The notes beneath the pieces were generated by a model that saw only the letters and a program-made list of their open reading frames with translations, was not told the origin of the DNA and ran no database searches. A DNA stretch of 36,517 bases, from assembly GCA_012960755.1 (NCBI GenBank), contig DUAT01000161.1:33017-69533 (forward strand), given 5' to 3'. How positions within the stretch are numbered: position 1 is the first letter of the stretch; every line of letters starts with the position of its first letter. This DNA comes from Gammaproteobacteria bacterium (lineage in GTDB: Bacteria > Pseudomonadota > Gammaproteobacteria > Pseudomonadales > Azotimanducaceae_A). This document shows positions 18,169-26,285 of the stretch, in pieces. The position numbers and the translations under genes were made by a program.

Positions 18169-18363
18169 CCATTGGATTGCGACCGATTAACGTCGATTCC
18201 CGCAGGAAATCCAAGTCAGACTTCAATTCCGGGAGCAATAACGATATCCTTCCCCCTCGCTCCGCTGCAACACCGATTTTGCGCTGATTTGTCAGTCTCT
18301 AGTCTCTCAATTGAAGTCAGATGGCGTGGTATTACAAATTCTTTTCATTAGGCAACCGTAGTA
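18169..18363. promoter_or_regulatory. holA-cobS intergenic region with a spaced inverted repeat
   Basis: This 195-base gap probably holds the promoter of cobS. GACTTCAATT (18219-18228) and its exact reverse complement AATTGAAGTC (18309-18318) are 80 bases apart. The octamer AAGTCAGA also recurs directly at 18213 and 18314. I see no B12-box-like element and no good terminator. Role unknown. Confidence 0.4.
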
Positions 18364-19344
18364 ATGACACAGCAAGGCAATGCGTTAGAAGGGTTAGGTA
18401 TTCCGGATACTCAAGTTGATGTTGGGGAAACATTTGGCCTTGATATAGACCTGAAAGTACCCGCATTTTCGGTACGGTCTGACCATGTCCCACAACTTGA
18501 TGACAGCTATCTGTTTAATCATGAGACGACACTCGCAATCCTCGCGGGTTTTGCCCATAACCGTCGAGTGATGATTCAGGGCTATCACGGCACTGGTAAA
18601 TCCACTCATATTGAACAGGTTGCCGCCCGGCTGAACTGGCCTTGCATCCGAATCAACCTTGATAGTCATATCAGCCGTATGGATCTGATCGGTAAAGATG
18701 CCATCGTGTTACAGGATGGTCAGCAGGTTACGGAATTCAGGGAAGGTCTGTTGCCCTGGTCATTGCAGCGTGCTTGTGCCCTGGTCTTTGATGAATATGA
18801 CGCCGGTCGTCCCGATGTGATGTTTGTCATTCAGCGTGTGCTCGAGGTTGAGGGTAAGCTGACTTTGTTGGACCAGAGCAAGGTCATTAGTCCTCATCCG
18901 TCGTTTCGGCTGTTTTCTACCACCAATACTATTGGCCTGGGGGATCCGAGCGGTTTGTATCACGGCACCCAGCAAATTAACCAGGGCCAGATGGACAGGT
19001 GGAGTGTTGTCACAACATTAAATTACCTGCCTCATGAGCAGGAAACGGATATTGTGGGTGCAAAGATCCCTGATATCGACCGAAAAAAGCTCTCAAATAT
19101 GGTCTCGGTCGCCGACCTGACACGGCAAGGCTTTATCAATGGCGACATTTCAATTGTGATGTCACCCAGAACGGTCATTATGTGGGCAGAAAATGCGAAA
19201 ATTTTCAACGATTACGGATTCGCATTCAGACTGACCTTTTTGAACAAGTGCGATGAAACCGAGAGGTCCATTGTCGCCGAGTACTATCAGCGTTGTATGG
19301 GTGAAGACCTGCCTGAGTCGAGTTCGAAAGTGGTTCTGGCGTAG
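18364..19344 (+). CDS. cobS: CobS-type cobaltochelatase AAA+ subunit
   Basis: A 326-aa AAA+ ATPase, the normal length of CobS. The N-terminal region resembles the CobS leader ([20 protein letters not shown]). Walker A GYHGTGKS is at 73-80 and Walker [14 protein letters not shown] at about 139-151; [18 protein letters not shown] follows. CobS forms a chaperone-like complex with CobT that drives cobalt insertion by CobN into hydrogenobyrinic acid diamide in the aerobic B12 route. No cobN and no other corrin-ring gene lies in the window, so an alternative job as a MoxR/VWA-type chaperone is open. The Walker A is intact, so it should be active. cobT follows after 41 bases that contain a hairpin. 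Confidence 0.88.
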   Translation: MTQQGNALEGLGIPDTQVDVGETFGLDIDLKVPAFSVRSDHVPQLDDSYLFNHETTLAILAGFAHNRRVMIQGYHGTGKSTHIEQVAARLNWPCIRINLDSHISRMDLIGKDAIVLQDGQQVTEFREGLLPWSLQRACALVFDEYDAGRPDVMFVIQRVLEVEGKLTLLDQSKVISPHPSFRLFSTTNTIGLGDPSGLYHGTQQINQGQMDRWSVVTTLNYLPHEQETDIVGAKIPDIDRKKLSNMVSVADLTRQGFINGDISIVMSPRTVIMWAENAKIFNDYGFAFRLTFLNKCDETERSIVAEYYQRCMGEDLPESSSKVVLA

Positions 19345-19365
19345 GAGGCTGAGCAAGCAGCCTCC
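19344..19365 (+). repeat. Intercistronic hairpin between cobS and cobT
   Basis: GGAGGCTG (19344-19351) pairs perfectly with CAGCCTCC (19358-19365), giving an 8-bp stem with a 6-base loop. The first G is the last base of the cobS stop codon, and the structure ends 20 bases before the cobT ATG. No T-tract follows, so it is unlikely to be a terminator. It may set the mRNA stability or expression ratio of the two subunits. Confidence 0.6.
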
Positions 19366-19385
19366 AGCACTGTGGGTGGGAGCAG

Positions 19386-21230
19386 ATGGTGTCGCAATTG
19401 GATGATCAGACAGAAGTATTTAAGCAGGCAGTCACTTCAACGATGCGGGCAATCTCCGGCAATGATGAACTGAACGTCAGCTTTGGTCGCGGCAAAGCCT
19501 ATATTCAGGGTGATCGTGCGCGCGTGCCATTACCCGAAGGTGGTTTGAGCCAGGAGCAACTGGCAGCGTTAAGGGGCACCTCCGATAAATTTGCCTTGCA
19601 GGTAAGATTCCATGACGATGTAAAACATCGAAAAAACCGCCCCTCCACCGGCATTGCGCAGGAGGTTTTTGACTATGTTGAAGAAGCCCGGGTTGCGACC
19701 ATAGGGTCGTACCTGATGCGGGGCGTACAGGATAATCTCAACGCGCAACTCGAACAGCACTGTGTCAATCATGACTATGCAGCGGCGCATGATCAGTCCC
19801 AGGCGCCTCTGGGTGAAGCTGCAGGTCTCTATATTCGTGAGAAACTTGGTATTCCCTTACCACCAACAGCGGAACATCTACTGGGTCTGTGGCGTGATCA
19901 CATTGACAAGCAAATCGGTAATCACCTGGATCACCTCGAAGATGTGATCTTTGATCAGCAAGAATTTTCCAGGTTCTCGCGGCAGCTGATTTCCGATCTT
20001 GGTCTGGCAGAAGAGTGGGGTGAGGAGAGTGCTGACGGCGAAGCTGACGATGCGGAGCAGCAAGAACAGGAAATGGAGTCAGAGGCCGGTGACGAGGCTT
20101 CGGACCAGGAAATGTCCGGCGATGCCGATATGGCTGATGCCATCGAAGGTGAAGTGCCTGTCGATGTTGATGCGATGGATATGGCAGAAGCCGAAGGTGA
20201 CCAGGATGAAGCGGGTGGTCCTCCGGACAGCTTGATGGATGCAAACTGGATGCGCCCGAAAGAAAGCCTCTACAAGCCCTTTACCGCCAAGTTTGACGAG
20301 ATTGTATTTGCGGACGAAATGTGTGAACCCGCAGAACTCGATCGGTTGCGAGGCGTGCTTGACAAGCATCTGCAGAATTCACAAATTGTTATCAGCAAGC
20401 TCGCGAACAGACTGCAGCGCAAACTAATGGCGAAACAAAACAGGACCTGGCATTTCGACCTGGAGGAAGGCGTGTTGGACACGTCGCGACTGACTAATGT
20501 CATTATGGATCCTTTTCAGCCATTGGCATTTAAACAAGAGAAAGATACCAATTTTCGCGACACGATTGTTTCGTTACTTATCGACAGCTCTGGCTCGATG
20601 CGTGGTCGGTCAATTACTATTGCGGCGATGTGCGCAGACATTTTAGGGCGCACACTGGAGCGTTGTGCCGTCAAAGTTGAAATATTGGGGTTCACGACCC
20701 GAGCCTGGCGTGGTGGTCAATCGCGGGAATTGTGGCTGCAGCAGGGGAAACCCGCACAACCCGGAAGACTCAATGACCTGCGTCATATCATCTACAAAGC
20801 GGCAGATATGCCCTGGCGCCGGTCAAGACGCAACCTGGGTCTGATGATGCGGGAAGAACTGCTTAAAGAAAATATCGATGGTGAAGCACTGTTGTGGGCC
20901 CATAATCGAATCGTTGGGAGAAATGAGGACCGGAAAATTCTCATGGTAATCTCTGATGGCCTGCCAGTTGATAACAGCACATTGCTGGTGAATCCGAGCA
21001 ACTACCTTGAACAACACCTGAAATTCGCCATTGACAGAATCGAAAACCAATCCCCTGTCGAACTGGTGGCGATAGGTATTGGCCATGATGTTACACACCA
21101 CTACCGCCGTGCTGTGACGATCACTGATGCAGAACAGTTGGGTGATGCCATGACCGATCAGCTGGTCGATCTGTTCGATGAGGAGTCGAATCGTAATCTC
21201 CCTGCCGTCAGAGCTGTAGAGATTGCATAA
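19386..21230 (+). CDS. cobT: CobT-type cobaltochelatase VWA subunit
   Basis: A 614-aa partner of CobS. The N-terminal CobT domain is followed by a very acidic stretch at about 215-285 (runs of Glu/Asp with few hydrophobics), as known for CobT. A C-terminal von Willebrand A domain carries the metal-site [10 protein letters not shown] at 400-409, and [12 protein letters not shown] follows. A GGGAG ribosome binding site precedes the ATG. All the usual parts are present at normal length, so this is a full CobT rather than a short VWA relative. It would form the ring complex with CobS. As noted for cobS, the chelatase subunit CobN is not seen here. Confidence 0.88.
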   Translation: MVSQLDDQTEVFKQAVTSTMRAISGNDELNVSFGRGKAYIQGDRARVPLPEGGLSQEQLAALRGTSDKFALQVRFHDDVKHRKNRPSTGIAQEVFDYVEEARVATIGSYLMRGVQDNLNAQLEQHCVNHDYAAAHDQSQAPLGEAAGLYIREKLGIPLPPTAEHLLGLWRDHIDKQIGNHLDHLEDVIFDQQEFSRFSRQLISDLGLAEEWGEESADGEADDAEQQEQEMESEAGDEASDQEMSGDADMADAIEGEVPVDVDAMDMAEAEGDQDEAGGPPDSLMDANWMRPKESLYKPFTAKFDEIVFADEMCEPAELDRLRGVLDKHLQNSQIVISKLANRLQRKLMAKQNRTWHFDLEEGVLDTSRLTNVIMDPFQPLAFKQEKDTNFRDTIVSLLIDSSGSMRGRSITIAAMCADILGRTLERCAVKVEILGFTTRAWRGGQSRELWLQQGKPAQPGRLNDLRHIIYKAADMPWRRSRRNLGLMMREELLKENIDGEALLWAHNRIVGRNEDRKILMVISDGLPVDNSTLLVNPSNYLEQHLKFAIDRIENQSPVELVAIGIGHDVTHHYRRAVTITDAEQLGDAMTDQLVDLFDEESNRNLPAVRAVEIA

Positions 21231-21302
21231 CCGGCATTTTGTCCGGTAGGCTTCCATGTTGCATAGGTCGTTTGCGGTCTATGAAGCTGTCTATACAAGA
21301 TT

Positions 21303-21848
21303 ATGCATAGAAATAAAATCCTGGCTCTTTTCAAAATCTACGCCCGTCGTCATCCTGATGAATCCGCCGTGGTTGAACGAATAACTTCGTTTGTCAACGC
21401 ACAACCGGAATGTTTCAGGCGTGATCTGGCAATAGGGCATATTACGGGCTCAGCCTGGGTTATGGATACCACGGGAACCCGGGTGCTGTTAACCCATCAC
21501 AAAAAACTCAACATCTGGGTACAACTTGGTGGTCATGCTGATGGTGACTCAGAAGTTGACCGGGTGGCCTATCGTGAAGCTGAAGAAGAATCAGGGTTGC
21601 TCAATTTACATTTTCTCAGCGATGAACTGTTTGATGTAGATATTCATCAGATCCCTTCCAGGGGCAGCGAAGCCGAGCACTATCATTATGATTGCAGATT
21701 CGTGTTTAAGGCAGTGGATGATAATTATATTGTGAGCGATGAATCTTACGATCTTGCCTGGGTTGAGCTGGATGACGTGCGAAGTGTCACCAGTGAAGCG
21801 TCGATCTTACGAATGGTTGAAAAAACCAGGCTGCTGTCGTCCAGTTGA
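21303..21848 (+). CDS. NUDIX hydrolase
   Basis: A 181-aa protein with the Nudix box GHADGDSEVDRVAYREAEEESGL (in part REAEEESGL, the metal-binding REUXEEXGU core); the upstream Glu of the consensus is Ser with a Glu next to it. Such enzymes cleave nucleoside diphosphates linked to another group. The N-terminal 45 residues form a helical extension before the Nudix fold. It lies 72 bases after cobT on the same strand and may or may not share its transcript. The substrate is not readable from sequence. The 91 bases between its stop and the end of the convergent oppF gene hold no clear terminator. Confidence 0.88.
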   Translation: MHRNKILALFKIYARRHPDESAVVERITSFVNAQPECFRRDLAIGHITGSAWVMDTTGTRVLLTHHKKLNIWVQLGGHADGDSEVDRVAYREAEEESGLLNLHFLSDELFDVDIHQIPSRGSEAEHYHYDCRFVFKAVDDNYIVSDESYDLAWVELDDVRSVTSEASILRMVEKTRLLSSS

Positions 21849-21939
21849 CATGAAAGCATACACCCGGGCTCGGCGCCCCCGCGAAACAACCCTGAGTCTT
21901 TAAGTTTCGTGAGTCGATGTGAAAATGCTCTAATGTCGA

Positions 21940-22890
21940 CTACCTAAATAAATGGCATGAAACGGTATGTTTGTCACTTATAATTGTGACTTCTGGCGTT
22001 TCAGTGCGACACTCCGTCAGAGCCTTCGGGCAACGGTCGGAAAAGCGACATCCGGGTTGCACATTTACGGGTGAAGTAATCTCCCCTTTGATAGGAGTAT
22101 GAGCCCGGGCGCGTTCAACAACAGGATCAGGTTCCGGATTCGATTCAATCAACAGCTGTGTGTATGGATGCTGGGGATTGAAGAAGACCTCATCAGCCGG
22201 CCCACTTTCGACTAACGAGCCCAGGTACATCACTGCCATGCGATCAGAAACGTATCGCACCATCGAAAGGTCATGGGCGATGAATAGCAAGGTCAGACCT
22301 AATGATTGCTTCAGTTCTTCCAGCAGATTAACCACCTGCGCTTGAACCGAAACGTCCAGCGCGGAAATCGGTTCGTCACAGACGACAAACTTGGGTTTGA
22401 TAATCATTGCCCTGGCTATGCCGATCCGTTGGCGTTGACCACCGGAAAATTCATGCGGGTATCGTGACATATGATCTGCATTTAAACCCACACTGTTTAA
22501 CCAGCCAGCGACTTCTTCCCTGATTTGACTGCGGCTATGCTGACTCTGGATATGTAATCCTTCACCAACAATATCGAGTACCGTCATCCTCGGATTGAGG
22601 GAGGAGTAAGGGTCCTGGAAGATCATCTGCAGCTCTCTTGAGTATTTGAGATGATCCTGAGTGCTGAATTTCGGGGGCAGCTCTGCTCCCTTGTAGTAGG
22701 CAGTCCCTGCGGTTCTTGGCAGCAATCCAATTAACGTTTTGCCGAAAGTTGATTTACCGGAACCACTCTCGCCAACAAGACCCAGGATCTCGTTTTCAGC
22801 TATCTCCAGTGAAATGCCATCTACTGCATGTAAAAGCTGGTTGCGTCCGATAGGGAAGAACTTTTTCAGATTATCAGTCCTAACCAGCAT
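21940..22890 (-). CDS. oppF: Oligopeptide ABC transporter ATP-binding protein (OppF/DppF type)
   Basis: A 316-aa ATPase. Walker A GESGSGKST is at 40-48, the ABC signature FSGGQRQRIGIARAM follows, and Walker B is VVCDEPISALDVS. The C-terminal oligopeptide/dipeptide extension holds several Cys (GCRFSDRCPKALTEC, then VSCHLF); in some Dpp/Opp ATPases this region binds an iron-sulphur cluster. It overlaps oppD by 11 bases and is the last gene of the five-gene operon. It pairs with OppD to power uptake through OppB/OppC. The exact substrate class (oligopeptide, dipeptide or other) is not fixed. Confidence 0.93.
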   Translation of the reverse strand: MLVRTDNLKKFFPIGRNQLLHAVDGISLEIAENEILGLVGESGSGKSTFGKTLIGLLPRTAGTAYYKGAELPPKFSTQDHLKYSRELQMIFQDPYSSLNPRMTVLDIVGEGLHIQSQHSRSQIREEVAGWLNSVGLNADHMSRYPHEFSGGQRQRIGIARAMIIKPKFVVCDEPISALDVSVQAQVVNLLEELKQSLGLTLLFIAHDLSMVRYVSDRMAVMYLGSLVESGPADEVFFNPQHPYTQLLIESNPEPDPVVERARAHTPIKGEITSPVNVQPGCRFSDRCPKALTECRTETPEVTIISDKHTVSCHLFR

Positions 22891-23911
22891 GGGAATACCT
22901 CGCCTGGAACAGGTCTTTCACCCGGGGCGAATCATTATGCTGCAACCAACAGCGTGAATAGTGGCCTGTGTCCGATGTGATGACAAATTCATCGGGCATA
23001 TGTTTTTCACAGAGCTGCATCGAGTGTGGGCAACGGGCAAAGTATCCACAACCTTGTGGAGGTGCAAACAGGTCCGGGGGGTTGCCGTCGATGGGGGTTA
23101 GCTTCTTTGACCGGTCGTCTCGATTTGAAGGCATTGCATCCTTGAGTCCCAGGGTATAGGGATGTGCGGAGTGATAGAAAATCTCGTCGACGCTGCCCTT
23201 CTCCACAACCTGACCCGCATACATCACCGCCACCTGATCAGCCATTTTTGCAACTACCGCCAGGTCGTGAGTGATCAGGATAATTGACATGTGTTCAGTG
23301 CGCTGTAGTTCTGACATTAGCTCAAGGATCTGCGCCTGAATAGTGACGTCCAGCGCCGTAGTCGGCTCGTCGGCAATCAACAGGGAAGGGCTACAGGCCA
23401 GACTCTGGGCAATCATCGCTCTTTGCAACATGCCGCCGGAAAATTCGAAAGGATATTGTCTGGCTCTTTTTGCGGCCTCGGATATGTGGGTTTTTTCAAG
23501 AAGCTCAACGGCTCGTTTAAATGCTTCTTTACGGCTTACATTTCTGTGTACCATCAGGGTTTCTGAAATCTGGTCACCAATTGACATGGTTGGGTTCAGT
23601 GAGGTCATCGGGTCTTGAAATATCATTCCGATCTCAACGCCCCTGAACTTGTTAGCTTCCCTGGCATCCAGGCCGAGAATATTCTTGCCGTTGAGCTTGG
23701 CTGTACCGCCGGTGATTTTGCCCGGTGGTATGGGGATAAGGCCCATAATTGCCTGAACTGATACGGACTTGCCGCATCCGGACTCACCGACGATCGCCAG
23801 GGTTTCGCCCCGGTTAACGGAAAAGCTGACGCCTCGCACAGCTTTAACGTTGCCACCATAAGTCGCAAACTCGACGCTGAGGTCTTGTACTTCTAAAATG
23901 GGTTGCGTCAT
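22880..23911 (-). CDS. oppD: Oligopeptide ABC transporter ATP-binding protein (OppD/DppD type)
   Basis: A 343-aa ATPase with Walker A GESGCGKSVS, the QDPMTSLNPTMSIGDQ block, signature FSGGMLQRAMIAQSL and Walker B LLIADEPTTALDVT. FSGGM in place of the common FSGGQ is typical of OppD partners. The C-terminal Cys cluster (GCGYFARCPHSMQLC, then SRCW) is present. It sits 4 bases after oppC and overlaps oppF. The membrane-side partners are the permeases encoded upstream. Confidence 0.93.
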   Translation of the reverse strand: MTQPILEVQDLSVEFATYGGNVKAVRGVSFSVNRGETLAIVGESGCGKSVSVQAIMGLIPIPPGKITGGTAKLNGKNILGLDAREANKFRGVEIGMIFQDPMTSLNPTMSIGDQISETLMVHRNVSRKEAFKRAVELLEKTHISEAAKRARQYPFEFSGGMLQRAMIAQSLACSPSLLIADEPTTALDVTIQAQILELMSELQRTEHMSIILITHDLAVVAKMADQVAVMYAGQVVEKGSVDEIFYHSAHPYTLGLKDAMPSNRDDRSKKLTPIDGNPPDLFAPPQGCGYFARCPHSMQLCEKHMPDEFVITSDTGHYSRCWLQHNDSPRVKDLFQARYSHAG

Positions 23912-23915
23912 TTCA

Positions 23916-25328
23916 CTATTCCTTGGATCGCATTTTCGAGTCCAGGGCTTCCGTTAAGCCGTCACCCAGAAGATTGAAGGCAAGAACAGTGATACTGATA
24001 AACAGGGCTGGAAAAATCAGTTCATGGGGATGTGACAACATCGTTTTCACCCCTTCATTACACATTGAGCCCCAGGAAGGCGTGGGAGGCGCAACACCCA
24101 TGCCGATAAACGACAGAAATGCTTCGGTGAAAATTGCCGCAGGGACCGCGAACGTCAGGGTGACCAGAATAACACCCATGGTGTTTGGGATAATATGCCT
24201 GAGAATCAGGTAGTGATTCTTTGCACCTAACAATCTGGCCGCTTCAATAAAGCCCTGTTCCCTGATTTGCAGTACCTGCCCTCGAACCAAACGGGCGGTG
24301 GCCGGCCAGGCCAGCAGCACCAAGGCAATCAGCATGGGCATGATGCCACTTTCGCCGGGCCCAATACCGAAGCCAATTTTGAACAGGATAATAAAAAGCA
24401 GGAATGGCAGCGCGACCACAAAGTCAGCAAAACGCATCAGGAACACATCCACCTTACCGCCGAAATAACCGGCACAACCACCATAGGCGATACCAAACAG
24501 CACGTACAATAACGGTGCGACGATGCCAATAAATAATGAGACTCGTGCACCCTGCATGAGTCGGGCGAGCATATCGCGGCCCAGGTAATCGGTGCCGAAG
24601 GGATGGAACTCCAGGCGTATTTTGTCGCCCGTTACCCGGTCGCCGTTATCAGTTAGTCCACGGCCACGAGCTTCCTCCAGGGTGATGGTTAACACCGGCA
24701 AGACTTTCAAGGTTGTATAGGTGTCTGACTCGTCAAAACCGTCAGTGGGGACGATTGAATAGTAATAGTCCCTGGCTTCCAGGTTCAGTCGGTCCTCATA
24801 ACTCACCTCGTTTCCGGCGAGCGTTGTACCCAGGGGTAAGCCCAGGTCGTTGATACTCTCCGGTTGATGCTGATTCCGGTATACGCCGTATCCTCCCGCG
24901 CCGTGCATCGGATCCCAAACCAGCCGCACTCTCTGGGTAGTCGCCTTGCTGCTGAGGCGCAGATTTTTTGGAGCTGGAATGATATCAAGATAATCATCCG
25001 GTACCGCGGGGAAGTCTTCAATAACAACTCCCTGCCAACGTTCGTATGGGGCAACTAGAAGTGCCTGTTTGGGAAAAGATGGCATCTGAGATATCTGGTT
25101 CAGGTCCTGCAGGGCGGGATCGGCTGTCCAGAGGAAAGGCCCAGCCAGCGTGAAGAAAGCCAGGCCGATGATGATGTACAGGGAGATAAGTGCCCGGGTA
25201 TTTTTCTTCAGTCGAATCCACGCGTCCTGCCAGTAGGAGAGCGACGGCCGAGAGATCTGCTCAACCTGCTGTTCAAGCTCGACGAGCTGAAAATCGTCCT
25301 CTGATGGTGAATAAGCGTCTGCAGTCAT
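23916..25328 (-). CDS. oppC: Oligopeptide ABC transporter permease (OppC type) with fibronectin-III-like insertion
   Basis: A 470-aa permease, about 170 residues longer than a usual OppC. The N-terminal cytoplasmic part and first membrane helix (ALISLYIIIGLAFFTLAGPF, about 46-65) are normal, and so is the C-terminal core from about 243 (FHPFGTDYLGRDMLARLMQGARVSL, in part) through the EAARLLGAKN coupling motif and the last helices. Between them lies an insertion whose region 116-212 reads like a fibronectin type III domain: PAPKNLRL, VRLVWDP, GAGGYGVYRN, VSYEDRLNL, YYYSIVPTDGFDESD. By topology it should be in the periplasm where the binding protein docks. The frame is unbroken and flanks match OppC, so I read it as a true domain insertion. 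Operon position: third, 9 bases after oppB. Confidence 0.9.
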   Translation of the reverse strand: MTADAYSPSEDDFQLVELEQQVEQISRPSLSYWQDAWIRLKKNTRALISLYIIIGLAFFTLAGPFLWTADPALQDLNQISQMPSFPKQALLVAPYERWQGVVIEDFPAVPDDYLDIIPAPKNLRLSSKATTQRVRLVWDPMHGAGGYGVYRNQHQPESINDLGLPLGTTLAGNEVSYEDRLNLEARDYYYSIVPTDGFDESDTYTTLKVLPVLTITLEEARGRGLTDNGDRVTGDKIRLEFHPFGTDYLGRDMLARLMQGARVSLFIGIVAPLLYVLFGIAYGGCAGYFGGKVDVFLMRFADFVVALPFLLFIILFKIGFGIGPGESGIMPMLIALVLLAWPATARLVRGQVLQIREQGFIEAARLLGAKNHYLILRHIIPNTMGVILVTLTFAVPAAIFTEAFLSFIGMGVAPPTPSWGSMCNEGVKTMLSHPHELIFPALFISITVLAFNLLGDGLTEALDSKMRSKE

Positions 25329-25337
25329 AGAAATGCC

Positions 25338-26270
25338 CTACTTAAGCCTGACTCTGGGATCGATGAACCCATAAAGGATATCCACGATGATTACCATGAG
25401 AACAAGAAAGGCGCCGTAAAATACCGTGGTACCCATGATGACGGTGTAGTCCAGTTGTTGCACAGCCTGGACGAAATACCTGCCCAGTCCGGGAATGGCA
25501 AAAACCAGCTCAACCACAAAACCGCCGGTGGTTATTGCTGCGATTTGAGGACCGAGCACGGTGATTACTGGCAAAATCGCGTTACGAAGCTGGTGTCGGT
25601 AAAAAATTCTTAAGGGTGACAATCCCTTGGCTCTGGCAGTCCTGATGTAATCTTCGCTGACGACTTCAAGCATCGATGAGCGCATCAGACGGGTCAGCAG
25701 TGCCATGGTGCCGAGTCCGAGAACCAGGGAAGGCATGATCATATGCGAGAGGGTTCCCCAGCCTGCCACCGGAATAATACTCCGGCCAAAAAAACTGTTG
25801 ATATTGACGAGCAGCAACTGGCCCAGTGCCGCAAAAACAAAACTAGGAACAGAAATCCCCAGAATGACCAGAAACATGATCAGGATATCAGGCCACCGGT
25901 TTCGGTAGACAGCGGTTAATGCGCCCCAGAGAATGCCACCCATGGTGGCGAAAAAAATTGCCATAATGCCGAGGGTCGCAGAGACAGGAAAATGATCCCG
26001 GATAATGTCATTCACTTTTCTGTTCTGCTGGGTAAAAGAGATGCCGAAGTCCCCGGTTAGCATATTCCCCATAAAGATGAAGTACTGTTGCGTCACTGGC
26101 TTGTCCAGGCCGTACTTCTTCTCAAGGTTTTTACGAATTTCTGCGGACACAGCCTTATCGTTCATCAGGGGATCGCCGGGGACCTGATGCATGGCAATAA
26201 AGGTGGCGGTAGCGATAAACCACACGGTGATTACACCGGCAAGGAGCCTTTTTAGCGTATAGCTTAACAA
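25338..26270 (-). CDS. oppB: Oligopeptide ABC transporter permease (OppB type)
   Basis: A 310-aa inner-membrane permease of normal length. The N-terminus LLAGVITVWFIATATFIAMH is the first helix, followed by the typical HQVPGDPL segment and the periplasmic KKYGLDKPV block. The coupling motif is EDYIRTARAKGLSPLRIFYRH and GGFVVELVFAIPGLGRYF follows. Together with OppC it forms the channel. It starts 15 bases after oppA. Confidence 0.94.
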   Translation of the reverse strand: MLSYTLKRLLAGVITVWFIATATFIAMHQVPGDPLMNDKAVSAEIRKNLEKKYGLDKPVTQQYFIFMGNMLTGDFGISFTQQNRKVNDIIRDHFPVSATLGIMAIFFATMGGILWGALTAVYRNRWPDILIMFLVILGISVPSFVFAALGQLLLVNINSFFGRSIIPVAGWGTLSHMIMPSLVLGLGTMALLTRLMRSSMLEVVSEDYIRTARAKGLSPLRIFYRHQLRNAILPVITVLGPQIAAITTGGFVVELVFAIPGLGRYFVQAVQQLDYTVIMGTTVFYGAFLVLMVIIVDILYGFIDPRVRLK

Positions 26271-26285
26271 GGGGTTGGTTAACCT

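Noticed and set aside
18169..18363. Possible cobalamin riboswitch before cobS
   Set aside because: No B12-box-like sequence or the expected multi-stem layout could be found in the 195 bases.
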